From contig NZ_CP085173.1 of the NCBI RefSeq assembly GCF_020616555.1, positions 4,976,001 through 5,040,000 of the forward strand: 64,000 bases of DNA, given 5' to 3'. The position numbers and the translations under genes were made by a program. Of the stretch, positions 7,931-16,606 are shown piece after piece. Position 1 is the stretch's first letter; each line of letters opens with the position of its first letter. This DNA is from Streptomyces longhuiensis (GTDB taxonomy: Bacteria; Actinomycetota; Actinomycetes; Streptomycetales; Streptomycetaceae). Under the pieces are notes generated by a model that was not told where the DNA came from, made no database searches, and worked only from the letters and a program-made list of their open reading frames with translations.

Positions 7931-9433
7931 TCAGAGCGAACGTTCCTCTTCCTTGCCCCAGCCCCAACTCACCTGTGGTCGCTCCTCGTTGTGAACCGCG
8001 TGCCGTGGGGGATGGGCGGCGTATCCCAGCACGAACACGTCGGGCGCTCCGTCCAGGACACCGCCCGACGGATCGTCGTCCCCGGAGCGTCTGACCACGT
8101 CCCGTTCCGGCATCAGGATGTCGCGGACGATCACCGCGCACAGATAGAGCGTGCCCAGCAGGTGGATGAGGATGACGAAGTGGTAGCCGTCCGTGGGCAG
8201 CCCCCGGTGCTTGTCACCGCTCGTGGTGTACGCGAGGTACATCCAGATCCCGAGGAAGTACGCGACCTCGCACGCCTGCCAGATCAGGAAGTCCCGCCAG
8301 CGCGGCCTGGCGAGGGCCGCGAAGGGGATCAGCCACAGGACGTACTGCGGCGAGTAGACCTTGTTGGTGAGGATGAACGCGGCGATGACCAGGAAGGCGA
8401 GCTGCGCGAGGCGGGGCCGACGTGGCGCGGTGAGGGCGAGTGCGGAGATGCCCAGACAGGCCAGGACCATCAGCACCATCGCGTAGGTGTTGGCGTCGTC
8501 GGGGCTGATCTGCGCGTCCCACCGCTGCTGGATGATCAGCCAGATGGACCCGAAGTCGACGCCGCGCTCCTGACTGAAGCGGTAGAACTTCGACCAGCCC
8601 TCGGGAGCGAGCAGCATCACCGGCAGGTTCACGACGAGCCACGCGCCCACCGAGCCGGCCAGGGCCTTCCCGAAGTCCCGCCAGCGTCCGGCGCGCCAGC
8701 AGAGCAACAGGAGCGGGCCGAGCACCAGGAACGGATAGAACTTCGCGGCCGTGGCCAGGCCCAGCAGGACGCCGAAGGCGACAGACCGGCCCCGCGACCA
8801 CATGAGCATCGCGGCCGCTGTGAGGGCCACGGCAAGCAGATCCCAGTTGATGGTGGCAGTCAGCGCGAACGCGGGCGCGAGGGCGACCAGAAGGCCGTCC
8901 CAGGGGCGTCGCCGGTGGGTGCGGGTCACGCAGATGGCGACCGCCACCGCGCAGATCATCAGCATCCCGGCGTTGACCATCCAGTAGACCTTCTCCAGGT
9001 GCTGGATGGAGCCGCCGCCCAGGGTCAGCCAGGACGCGACCTCCATGAACACGCCGGTCAGCACCGGGTACTCGAGGTAGTCCATGTCGCCGGGCAGCTT
9101 GTCGAAGTAGGGCACCAGGCCGTCGGCGAAGCCCCGCCCCTGAAAGAGGTGCGGGATGTCCGAGTAACAGGCGTGCGTGTACTGCGAACTGGCGCCGAAG
9201 AACCACGCGCCGTTGTAGCAGGGGAATTTCTGCACCATGCCCAGCGCGAACATGCCGATCATCACCAGCGCGATGACGCGTACGGGGGTCCACCAGGAAC
9301 TCCCGAGCAGCGCCCATCGTCCGATCGGTCCGCCGATCAGCTCACTCCCCGCTGCGGCGACCTCGTCCTCCTTGGTCGGCCGTACCGGGTCCGGCTGTTG
9401 CACATGCGTGCGCGTCGTCTCTGCACTGGGCAT
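7931..9433 (-). CDS. GT87-type polyprenyl-phosphate-mannose glycosyltransferase (DUF2029 family)
   Basis: Polytopic membrane glycosyltransferase of about 500 residues, expected to use a lipid-linked sugar on the outer face. It has about ten hydrophobic segments. Blocks such as YLEYPVLTGVFME, RSVAFGVLLGLATAAKFYPFLVLGP and TNKVYSPQYVLWLIPFAALARPRWRDFL are typical of the actinobacterial DUF2029/GT87 group that includes the mannosyltransferase PimE. The ATG at 9433 is preferred over one at 9442, which would have no room for a ribosome site. It lies downstream of the PBP gene, separated by a terminator and two parS sites. The sugar and acceptor are unknown. Confidence 0.8.
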   Translation of the reverse strand: MPSAETTRTHVQQPDPVRPTKEDEVAAAGSELIGGPIGRWALLGSSWWTPVRVIALVMIGMFALGMVQKFPCYNGAWFFGASSQYTHACYSDIPHLFQGRGFADGLVPYFDKLPGDMDYLEYPVLTGVFMEVASWLTLGGGSIQHLEKVYWMVNAGMLMICAVAVAICVTRTHRRRPWDGLLVALAPAFALTATINWDLLAVALTAAAMLMWSRGRSVAFGVLLGLATAAKFYPFLVLGPLLLLCWRAGRWRDFGKALAGSVGAWLVVNLPVMLLAPEGWSKFYRFSQERGVDFGSIWLIIQQRWDAQISPDDANTYAMVLMVLACLGISALALTAPRRPRLAQLAFLVIAAFILTNKVYSPQYVLWLIPFAALARPRWRDFLIWQACEVAYFLGIWMYLAYTTSGDKHRGLPTDGYHFVILIHLLGTLYLCAVIVRDILMPERDVVRRSGDDDPSGGVLDGAPDVFVLGYAAHPPRHAVHNEERPQVSWGWGKEEERSL

Positions 9434-9469
9434 GCCGCACATCCTGCCGTACGCACCTGAGAACGGGGC

Positions 9470-9504
9470 GAGGGCCGCCGCACCCGATCGGTGCGGCGGC
9501 CCTC
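9470..9504 (-). terminator. Terminator of the PBP gene
   Basis: Perfect 15-bp stem GAGGGCCGCCGCACC with a five-base loop, downstream of the leftward PBP gene and before the GT87 start. Confidence 0.75.
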
Positions 9505-9525
9505 ACTTGGCCTGGATCACGCTCT

Positions 9526-9539
9526 GTTTCACGTGAAAC
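9526..9539. other. parS site (exact), first of a pair
   Basis: Exact GTTTCACGTGAAAC. A second copy begins 21 bp further on, about two helical turns away, so both face the same side of the helix. Confidence 0.95.
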
Positions 9540-9546
9540 ACGCAGC

Positions 9547-9560
9547 GTTTCACGTGAAAC
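9547..9560. other. parS site (exact), second of a pair
   Basis: Exact GTTTCACGTGAAAC in the spacer between the PBP and GT87 genes, 7 bp after the first site. Confidence 0.95.
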
Positions 9561-9583
9561 AGGCGGCGTCAGATCAGCTCCGG

Positions 9584-12334
9584 CTAGCCCGCCGGCCCTC
9601 CGAAGATGCCTCCGTTGCCATTTCCGTTGTTGCCGCCATTGCCGCCCCCTGGGGCTGTCGGCGAGCTGGTCACGCCACCGTCCGTGCCGCCCGTGGGTGT
9701 CCCACCGGTGCCACCGTTCGATGTTCCGCCGTTGTTGTTGCAGTTCCACGACCAGCTGCTGCAAGACTCGCTGGTCGACGGCGACGGGCCGGGGGAGGAC
9801 TGGCTGGGCGACGGTTCCACCGACTCCGACGCCGAGGGAGAAGGAGTCGTCGAAGGAGTGATGCTCGGGCTCGGAGTGGCGCCGACGATCGAGCCGATGG
9901 GCTCCGGAGTGGGGAACGGCTTAGCCTGCACCCCCTTGAGGGCCTCCAACATGTAGTCGTGCCAGATCTCGGACGGGAACGAGGCTCCGTGGATCTTCTC
10001 CTGGTTACCCGTGCCGTACATCTCCAAGAACTCGCGCTTCTTGCTGTTCTCGTCGTCGTCCATCCGGTACATCGTGATGGCCGTCGACAGCTGCGGGGTG
10101 TACCCCACGAACCAGGCGGACTTGTTGCCGTCGGTGGTACCGGTCTTGCCCGCGACCTGCCGGTCGGGCAGCTTCGCGTTGGTACCCGTTCCCTTGTCGA
10201 CGACGGTCCTCAAGACATCGGTGACGTTGTTCGCGACCGCCGGCTGGAAGGCCCTGACCGGCGCCTTCTCGTGCCGGTAGACCGTATTGCCTTCGTGGTC
10301 GACCGACGTCACTGAGAACGGATCGTTCCGTTGCCCGCTGGCGGCGAAGGTGCCGTAGGCGCCAGCCATACGGATCGCGCTCGGGTCGGAGGTGCCCAGA
10401 GAGAAGGACGGGTAGTTGGCACTGGCGAAGCTGCTGTCCTTGATACCCGCGTCGCTGGCCGCCTGCTTCACCTTGTCCAGACCCACGTCCATGCCCAGCT
10501 GGACATAGGCGGAGTTGACGGACTCCCGCATCGCCTCACGAAGGTCGATCTGGTAGGTCGGCCGGTTGTAGGACTCCCCGCCGTCGTTCGTCTGGAGCCA
10601 CTCCTTGCCGTCCTTGTCCGTCCAGACCTCGCCGTTGTACTTCTTGATCTTCAACTTGTTCTGGCCGCTGTAGAGACTCTTCGGGGAGACCGGGGTGCGC
10701 TCGCCCTCACCTTGTTCCTCGGGCCCCTTGGGATCGCGAATTCCGTCCCTCATCGCGGCAGCCAGCACGAACGGCTTGAAGGTCGAGCCAACCTGCGCAC
10801 CGGTCTGATCGGCGTTGTTCGTGTAGTGCTTTGTCGCGTCCTCACCGCCGTAGATGGCCTCGATCGCGCCGCTCGTGGGGTTCACCGAGGCGCCGCCGAA
10901 CTGGACGTACTTGTCCGTCTTCGGGCGGAGCTTCTGGTTGATGTTCTCCTTGCGGACCTTCTTCACGGCCGCTTCGAGCTTGTCCACCTTCGTCTTGTCG
11001 AAGGTGGTGTGGATCTCGTAGCCGCCCTTCTGCAGGTCGAGGGCAGTGATCTTGCCGTGGCTGTTGTTGATGACGTAGGCCTTGGCGAGGTCCACGAGAT
11101 AGCCGGTCTGGCCACCCAGCGAGGGGTTGGACCGCGGGCTCTGCAGCCTGGGGAAGTCCTTGAAGGTCGCCCGCTTAGCGGGATCAAGACGCTTGTCCTT
11201 GACCTCTTCGTCAAGGATCCAGCGCCAGCGCTTCTCCGCGCGGGCCTGGTTCTTGGCGGGCGTCGCCTGGACCGGGTCGATCTCCGGCGCACCGGCGGGG
11301 TCGTAGTAAGTGGCGCCCTTGAGCACCGACGCCAGGAAGGCGCACTGGCTCGCGTTGAGCTTCGAGGCGTCATCGCCGAAATACGTCCGGGCGGCTGCCT
11401 GGATCCCGTAAGCACCACGTCCGTAGTACGCGGTGTTCAGGTAGCCGGCCATCACCTTCTCCTTGGGCTCCGTACGGCCCACCTTTATGGAGACGAACAG
11501 CTCCTTGACCTTGCGCGAGATCGTCTGCGACTGGTCGTCGAGCATCGCGTTCTTCACATACTGCTGGGTGATGGTCGAGCCGCCCTGCGTCTGGCCGCCC
11601 TTGGCCATGTTGACGAACGCGCGGGCGATGCCCATCGGGTCGACGCCCTTGTCCGTCTCGAACGTCTTGTTCTCGGCGGACATGACGGCGTACCGCATGG
11701 CCTTGGGGATCTCTTCGTACTTGATGATCTGCCGGTTCGTCTCGCCACCGGTCGCGACCATCTGCTTGCCGTTGGCCCAGTAGTAGACGTTGTTCTGGGC
11801 CTTGGCCGTGTCCGCCGTCTTCGGGACGTCCACCAGGGCGTACCCGATGCCCGCCGCGGCCATCAGGCTGCCGCAGAGGCCGACGAACAGACCCGTCACC
11901 AGGCGCCAGGACGGCAACCAGCGGTGCACCCCGTACTTGTCGGAGCGCGGGTAGTCGATGAACCTCTTCTTCTGCGGCGGCCGTGAGGGGCCGCGGCCCC
12001 TGCCGCGGCCTGGCCCGCCCGATCCCTCGGGGCCGCCTCCACCGCGCCGGCCGCCGCCTCCGCGGCCACCGCCGCCGTCGGGTGCCTTCCTGCGGCTCCC
12101 TCCGGCGCTGCGCTGCGCGGCTCGGCGCGCTTCCGCCCGGCCTCCGTACGGGCGGTCGTCGCCCGTCGAGCCGGACGGCCCTGTGGACCCCGGCGTTCCA
12201 TATGCATCGGAAGGCGATCCGGTGGCGTCACGCGGTGCCGCGCGACGGCCCGGCGATGCGCCTGACGTGCCGCGACGGGCCGCGGCACGTCCGCCGCCCT
12301 GTGGCTGCGGCGGTTTGCGACGGTGCTCGCTCAT
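9584..12334 (-). CDS. Class A (bifunctional) penicillin-binding protein
   Basis: Polymerises and cross-links peptidoglycan. In the 916-residue protein, an R/P/G-rich cytoplasmic tail of about 125 residues is followed by one membrane anchor (LVTGLFVGLCGSLMAAAGIGYAL). A GT51 glycosyltransferase domain comes next (YAVMSAENKTFETDKGVD, GGSTITQQYVKNAML), then a transpeptidase domain with SxxK (GSTFKPF, near residue 516), SxN (ESVNSAY, near 604) and KTG (GKTGTTDG, near 729). It ends in a Pro/Ser/Thr tail and a Gly/Asn-rich tail. The ATG at 12334 follows GAGGAG. A palindrome in its promoter region is listed separately. It is divergent from padR. Confidence 0.95.
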   Translation of the reverse strand: MSEHRRKPPQPQGGGRAAARRGTSGASPGRRAAPRDATGSPSDAYGTPGSTGPSGSTGDDRPYGGRAEARRAAQRSAGGSRRKAPDGGGGRGGGGRRGGGGPEGSGGPGRGRGRGPSRPPQKKRFIDYPRSDKYGVHRWLPSWRLVTGLFVGLCGSLMAAAGIGYALVDVPKTADTAKAQNNVYYWANGKQMVATGGETNRQIIKYEEIPKAMRYAVMSAENKTFETDKGVDPMGIARAFVNMAKGGQTQGGSTITQQYVKNAMLDDQSQTISRKVKELFVSIKVGRTEPKEKVMAGYLNTAYYGRGAYGIQAAARTYFGDDASKLNASQCAFLASVLKGATYYDPAGAPEIDPVQATPAKNQARAEKRWRWILDEEVKDKRLDPAKRATFKDFPRLQSPRSNPSLGGQTGYLVDLAKAYVINNSHGKITALDLQKGGYEIHTTFDKTKVDKLEAAVKKVRKENINQKLRPKTDKYVQFGGASVNPTSGAIEAIYGGEDATKHYTNNADQTGAQVGSTFKPFVLAAAMRDGIRDPKGPEEQGEGERTPVSPKSLYSGQNKLKIKKYNGEVWTDKDGKEWLQTNDGGESYNRPTYQIDLREAMRESVNSAYVQLGMDVGLDKVKQAASDAGIKDSSFASANYPSFSLGTSDPSAIRMAGAYGTFAASGQRNDPFSVTSVDHEGNTVYRHEKAPVRAFQPAVANNVTDVLRTVVDKGTGTNAKLPDRQVAGKTGTTDGNKSAWFVGYTPQLSTAITMYRMDDDENSKKREFLEMYGTGNQEKIHGASFPSEIWHDYMLEALKGVQAKPFPTPEPIGSIVGATPSPSITPSTTPSPSASESVEPSPSQSSPGPSPSTSESCSSWSWNCNNNGGTSNGGTGGTPTGGTDGGVTSSPTAPGGGNGGNNGNGNGGIFGGPAG

Positions 12335-12528
12335 CGAACGACTACTCCTCGGGCAGGCGCTGACATACGCGCCTGGAAACGGCGGCTGGTTTCCGGTCCC
12401 CCCGAAATACGGATGCGCCCCTTCTGGCACTCACCCGCAATGCACCGGGGACAACGACGCCCACAGGCGTCACTTGGTTCCCGGCGGTCTGCATGGCGGA
12501 CAGACTACGCACCGCCAAAACCCGCCTA

Positions 12529-12545
12529 GGGGTGAAGTTCACCCC
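12529..12545. promoter_or_regulatory. Perfect palindrome upstream of the PBP gene
   Basis: GGGGTGAA, one base, TTCACCCC, about 195 bp before the PBP start within the 385-bp divergent spacer (12335-12719). This is operator-like symmetry; the binder is unknown. Confidence 0.4.
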
Positions 12546-12635
12546 AAATCAGGCAACTCGCTTGGTATGAATCGGTGATGTGACGCCGTTCACCGTGATC
12601 CCTCTTGTCCCATCCGTGGGGCCGTTCTATCGTCG

Positions 12636-12658
12636 TGATGTATCGAGTCGATACATCA
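12636..12658. promoter_or_regulatory. Candidate PadR operator
   Basis: Perfect 23-bp palindrome: TGATGTATCGA, central G, and its reverse complement. It contains ATGT...ACAT, the half-site pair typical of PadR-family operators. It lies 62 bp before the padR start and is therefore well placed for autoregulation and for control of the downstream ino1. Confidence 0.7.
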
Positions 12659-12719
12659 GCTCGACATAAAGAGTCCGTAAGAGGTCGTGACACCGACCGC
12701 GGCAGAGGAGGAGGCGACG

Positions 12720-13400
12720 ATGAGCCGACGTTCCGGCATCCTCGAGTTCGCCGTCCTCGGGCTGCTCCGCGAGTCCCCGATGCACGGCTACGAGCTGCGG
12801 AAACGACTCAATACATCGCTGGGGGTCTTCCGTGCCTTCAGCTACGGGTCCCTCTACCCCTGCCTCAAGACGCTGGTCGCAAGCGGCTGGTTGATCGAGG
12901 AATCGGGGAACACACCCGAGGACGCCCTCGCCGCACCACTCGCAGGGCGTCGCGCCAAGATCGTCTATCGGTTGACGGCGGAAGGTAAGGAGCACTTCGA
13001 GGAACTGCTCTCGCAGACCGGCCCGGACGCATACGAGGACGAGCACTTCGCCGCGCGGTTCGCCTTCTTCGGGCAGACCTCGCGTGACGTACGTATGCGC
13101 GTGCTCGAAGGCCGTCGCAGCCGTCTCGAGGAGCGCCTCGAAAAGATGCGCATCTCCTTCGCCCGCACCCGGGAACGTCTTGACGACTACACCCTTGAGC
13201 TCCAGCGGCACGGAATGGAATCCGTGGAGCGCGAAGTGCGCTGGCTGAACGAGCTCATCGAGAGCGAGCGGGCGGGGCGGGATCAGCGGCGATCCGACCC
13301 CTCCGACGCAGCTCAGCAGGACACATCTGGAGAGACGGGCGGCCTGCCCCGGCACCGGGACAGCACCCGGCCGGATCCGTCCGACGACACCGCCACGTGA
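12720..13400 (+). CDS. PadR family transcriptional regulator
   Basis: 226 residues. An N-terminal winged helix ([26 protein letters not shown], with [18 protein letters not shown]) is followed by a C-terminal helical dimerisation region (about residues 105-180) and a disordered tail. The ATG at 12720 follows GAGGAGGAGG. It is preceded by a 23-bp palindrome and followed after 43 bp by ino1, so it probably represses itself and ino1. The ligand is unknown. Regulation of inositol synthase by a PadR protein is inference from position. Confidence 0.9.
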   Translation: MSRRSGILEFAVLGLLRESPMHGYELRKRLNTSLGVFRAFSYGSLYPCLKTLVASGWLIEESGNTPEDALAAPLAGRRAKIVYRLTAEGKEHFEELLSQTGPDAYEDEHFAARFAFFGQTSRDVRMRVLEGRRSRLEERLEKMRISFARTRERLDDYTLELQRHGMESVEREVRWLNELIESERAGRDQRRSDPSDAAQQDTSGETGGLPRHRDSTRPDPSDDTAT

Positions 13401-13443
13401 GGCCCATTCGGGGTTTCACCGAAACACACAGGGAGCAACCGGA

Positions 13444-14526
13444 ATGGGTTCGGTTCGCGTAGCCATCGTCGGCGTGGGCAACTGCGCCGCCTCGCTGGTC
13501 CAGGGCGTCGAGTACTACAAGGACGCCGACCCGGACACGAAGGTCCCGGGCCTGATGCACGTCCAGTTCGGCGAGTACCACGTCGGTGACGTCGAGTTCG
13601 TCGCCGCCTTCGACGTCGACGCGAAGAAGGTCGGCCTCGACCTCTCCGACGCCATCGGTGCCAGCGAGAACAACACCATCAAGATCTGCGACGTGCCCAA
13701 CACGGGCGTGACCGTCCAGCGCGGCCACACCCACGACGGCCTGGGCAAGTACTACCGCCAGACCATCGAGGAGTCCCCCGAGGCCCCGGTCGACGTCGTC
13801 CAGGTCCTGAAGGACAAGCAGGTCGACGTTCTGATCTGCTACCTGCCCGTCGGTTCCGAGGACGCCGCGAAGTTCTACGCGCAGTGCGCCATCGACGCCA
13901 AGGTCGCGTTCGTCAACGCCCTTCCGGTCTTCATCGCCGGCACCAAGGAGTGGGCGGACAAGTTCACCGAGGCGGGCGTGCCGATCGTCGGTGACGACAT
14001 CAAGTCCCAGGTCGGCGCCACCATCACGCACCGCGTCATGGCGAAGCTGTTCGAGGACCGCGGTGTCCGACTCGAGCGCACCATGCAGCTGAACGTCGGC
14101 GGCAACATGGACTTCAAGAACATGCTCGAGCGCGAGCGCCTGGAGTCCAAGAAGATCTCGAAGACGCAGGCCGTCACCTCGCAGATCCCCGACCGCGAGC
14201 TGGGCGAGAAGAACGTCCACATCGGCCCGTCGGACTACGTCCAGTGGCTCGACGACCGCAAGTGGGCCTACGTCCGCCTCGAGGGCCGCGCCTTCGGTGA
14301 CGTTCCGCTGAACCTGGAGTACAAGCTCGAGGTCTGGGACTCCCCGAACTCCGCGGGTGTCATCATCGACGCCCTGCGCGCCGCGAAGATCGCCAAGGAC
14401 CGCGGCATCGGCGGCCCGATCCTCTCCGCGTCCTCGTACTTCATGAAGTCCCCGCCGGTTCAGTACTTCGACGACGAGGCCTACGCGAACGTCGAGAAGT
14501 TCATCAAGGGCGAGGTCGAGCGCTAA
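13444..14526 (+). CDS. ino1: Inositol-3-phosphate synthase
   Basis: Converts glucose-6-phosphate to inositol phosphate with NAD, the first step towards phosphatidylinositol and mycothiol in actinomycetes. The 360-residue protein has the NAD motif [13 protein letters not shown], the block [17 protein letters not shown], and [12 protein letters not shown] with the catalytic-region lysines in [11 protein letters not shown]. This is the short prokaryotic form. It lies 43 bp after padR and has its own terminator, so the two form a likely bicistronic unit. Confidence 0.95.
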   Translation: MGSVRVAIVGVGNCAASLVQGVEYYKDADPDTKVPGLMHVQFGEYHVGDVEFVAAFDVDAKKVGLDLSDAIGASENNTIKICDVPNTGVTVQRGHTHDGLGKYYRQTIEESPEAPVDVVQVLKDKQVDVLICYLPVGSEDAAKFYAQCAIDAKVAFVNALPVFIAGTKEWADKFTEAGVPIVGDDIKSQVGATITHRVMAKLFEDRGVRLERTMQLNVGGNMDFKNMLERERLESKKISKTQAVTSQIPDRELGEKNVHIGPSDYVQWLDDRKWAYVRLEGRAFGDVPLNLEYKLEVWDSPNSAGVIIDALRAAKIAKDRGIGGPILSASSYFMKSPPVQYFDDEAYANVEKFIKGEVER

Positions 14527-14581
14527 CCACACACAGAGCAGCGCGTACCAGCAGTAACGCGCCTCTCCCTGTGGGCTGTTG

Positions 14582-14618
14582 AGGTCCCCGGATGCACACG
14601 GCGTGCACCCGGGGACCT
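14582..14618 (+). terminator. Terminator of ino1
   Basis: AGGTCCCCGG with an internal mismatch, then TGCAC paired to GTGCA, and CCGGGGACCT, followed by TT. It lies 55 bp after the ino1 stop and just before the MFS gene. Confidence 0.75.
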
Positions 14619-14642
14619 TTCCCGTATGTGAGGCTGGGCCCC

Positions 14643-15899
14643 ATGGCTGTCGTCCGTGACCTGCGCGTACTCCTGCGCTTGAGGGACTTCCGGCGCCTGT
14701 TGGCGCTGCGGCTGCTCTCCCAGGGCGCGGACGGCGTCTACCAGGTCGCGCTGGCCACCTACGTGGTGTTCTCGCCGGAGAAACAGACTTCGGCCGGCGC
14801 CATCGCCTCGGCCATGGCCGTGCTGCTTCTCCCGTACTCGGTCGTCGGCCCGTTCGCGGGCGTCCTCCTCGACCGCTGGCGCCGCCGCCAGGTCTTCCTC
14901 TACGGCAACCTCCTGCGAACCGTCCTGGCATCCCTGACGGCCATCCTGATGCTCAGTGATGCGCCGGACTGGCTCTTCTACGCCTCCGCCCTGTGCGTCA
15001 CCGCCGTCAACCGCTTCATCCTCGCCGGGCTCTCCGCCGCCATGCCGCGCCTGGTCGACGCCGAGCGCCTGGTGATGGCGAACTCCGTCTCGCCGACCGC
15101 GGGCACCCTCGCCGCCACGCTGGGGGGCGGACTCGCGTTCGCCGTCCGTCTGCTCATCTCGGACTCCGACGCCCTCGTGGTGCTCGTCGGGGCGGCCCTC
15201 TACCTGTGCGCGGCGCTCGCGTCCCTGCCCATGTCCGCGGAACTGCTCGGTCCGGACGCGGAGTTGGTGCGTCCGGGCCTGCGGACGGCGCTCACCGGCA
15301 CGGCACAGGGGCTCGCCTCGGGCGTACGTCATCTGGCCGCGCGCCCCGCGGCCGCCCGCGCCCTGGCCGCCATGACGCTGATGCGGTTCTGCTACGGGGC
15401 GCTGACCGTCATGGTCCTCATGCTCAGCCGCTACTCCTGGTCGTCCAAGGAGTCCGACGGACTTGCCCTGCTGGGCCTCGCCGTGGCGATCTCGGGGGCC
15501 GGATTCTTCGCCGCTGCCGTCGTCACGCCCTGGGCTGCAGGGCGGCTCGGACCCGCCGGGTGGATCACCGTCTGCGCGGGGGCGGCAGCCGTCCTCGAGC
15601 CCGCCCTCGGGCTTCCGTTCGCGCCCGCCCCCATGATGGCCGCCGCCTTCGTCCTGGGCCTGACGACCCAGGGCGCGAAGATCGCCACCGACACGATCGT
15701 GCAGTCCTCGGTGAACGACGGCTTCCGTGGCCGGATCTTCTCCGTTTACGACGTGATGTTCAACGTCGCGTTCGTTGGCGCGGCCGCAGTGGCCGCGCTG
15801 ATGCTGCCTCCTGACGGACAGTCGGTCCCGCTGGTGCTCACAGTGGCCCTGATCTACGCGGCGATTGCTGGGGCTATGACCCGATTCGACACCCAGTAA
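14643..15899 (+). CDS. MFS transporter
   Basis: 418-residue major-facilitator protein with about twelve hydrophobic segments. The loop between helices 2 and 3 reads GVLLDRWRRRQVFLYGN, matching the MFS motif GxxxDRxxRR. It resembles the drug-export MFS group with the late motif NDGFRGRIFSVYDV. The ATG at 14643 has only GAGG nearby, and a GTG at 14628 is an alternative start. The substrate is unknown. Confidence 0.85.
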   Translation: MAVVRDLRVLLRLRDFRRLLALRLLSQGADGVYQVALATYVVFSPEKQTSAGAIASAMAVLLLPYSVVGPFAGVLLDRWRRRQVFLYGNLLRTVLASLTAILMLSDAPDWLFYASALCVTAVNRFILAGLSAAMPRLVDAERLVMANSVSPTAGTLAATLGGGLAFAVRLLISDSDALVVLVGAALYLCAALASLPMSAELLGPDAELVRPGLRTALTGTAQGLASGVRHLAARPAAARALAAMTLMRFCYGALTVMVLMLSRYSWSSKESDGLALLGLAVAISGAGFFAAAVVTPWAAGRLGPAGWITVCAGAAAVLEPALGLPFAPAPMMAAAFVLGLTTQGAKIATDTIVQSSVNDGFRGRIFSVYDVMFNVAFVGAAAVAALMLPPDGQSVPLVLTVALIYAAIAGAMTRFDTQ

Positions 15900-16013
15900 G
15901 TGTCACATCAATGACACAGAGCCCCTCCCGACTTCAGAGTTGTCAGTCGGTACGGATAACTTACGGGCGTCTTATCCGCGCCATCGCGCCTAAGTTCGAG
16001 GGGGACCCCCAAA

Positions 16014-16502
16014 GTGACCACTCCGCCGCCGCAGGGCCAGAATCCGTTCGCCCAGGGCCAGCAGCCCTCTGGCCCGCCGCAGGGCGGTCCGTACGCTCCG
16101 GTCGCCGGCCAGCCCGGGGTTCCTCAGCAGCCGTACCCGCCGCACGCCCAGGGTGCGCCCATCCCGCCCGCCCAGCCGTCGGGTGGCGGCAAGAAGAAGG
16201 CCCTGCGCATCGTCGCGCTGATCGTGGTCGCCATCGCGCTCTACGGCGTGAAGTGGTACCTCGGCCAGAGTGACGCCGAGACGACCGCGGTCGGCAGCTG
16301 CCTGCACAACAACGGCACGACGTCCGCTCCGGACCTGAAGGACGTCGACTGCTCCTCGAGCGACTCCGAGTACAAGGTCATCGAGAAGTTCGACGGCACC
16401 AGCGACGTCGACAAGTGCAACTCGGTCAAGGGCACCGAGGTCTCCTACTACCAGAGCGGTGGCAGCCACGACGTGGTGCTCTGCCTGAAGGAAACCAAGT
16501 AG
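16014..16502 (+). CDS. Membrane-anchored secreted protein with four-cysteine domain (LppU-like)
   Basis: 162 residues. A Pro/Gln/Gly-rich cytoplasmic N-terminus of about 58 residues is followed by one membrane helix (ALRIVALIVVAIALYGVKWYL, about 63-83). A small outer domain of about 78 residues has cysteines at 96, 113, 135 and 157, probably two disulfides. GTG 16014 follows GAGGGGG. It resembles small LppU-like secreted domains of actinomycetes. Function unknown. It converges on the tRNA nucleotidyltransferase gene across two parS palindromes. Confidence 0.8.
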   Translation: MTTPPPQGQNPFAQGQQPSGPPQGGPYAPVAGQPGVPQQPYPPHAQGAPIPPAQPSGGGKKKALRIVALIVVAIALYGVKWYLGQSDAETTAVGSCLHNNGTTSAPDLKDVDCSSSDSEYKVIEKFDGTSDVDKCNSVKGTEVSYYQSGGSHDVVLCLKETK

Positions 16503-16515
16503 GACCACGCATCAC

Positions 16516-16561
16516 CATGCCGAAGGGCGCTGTTTCACGTGAAACAGCGCCCTTCGGCATG
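16516..16561. terminator. 46-bp perfect palindrome with parS at its centre (likely terminator)
   Basis: The arms read CATGCCGAAGGGCGCTG outside the parS halves, and the whole 46 bp is its own reverse complement with no spacer. It sits between two converging genes, where a terminator is expected. Confidence 0.75.
16532..16545. other. parS site (exact), centre of a 46-bp palindrome
   Basis: Exact GTTTCACGTGAAAC at the symmetry centre of 16516-16561. Confidence 0.95.
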
Positions 16562-16577
16562 TCCGCCCTGAGTCGAT

Positions 16578-16591
16578 GTTTCACGTGAAAC
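16578..16591. other. parS site (exact), centre of a 26-bp palindrome
   Basis: Exact GTTTCACGTGAAAC flanked by GTCGAT and ATCGAC, giving a perfect 26-bp palindrome (16572-16597). It lies 46 bp from the previous parS, centre to centre. Confidence 0.95.
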
Positions 16592-16606
16592 ATCGACGCG
16601 GGTCAC

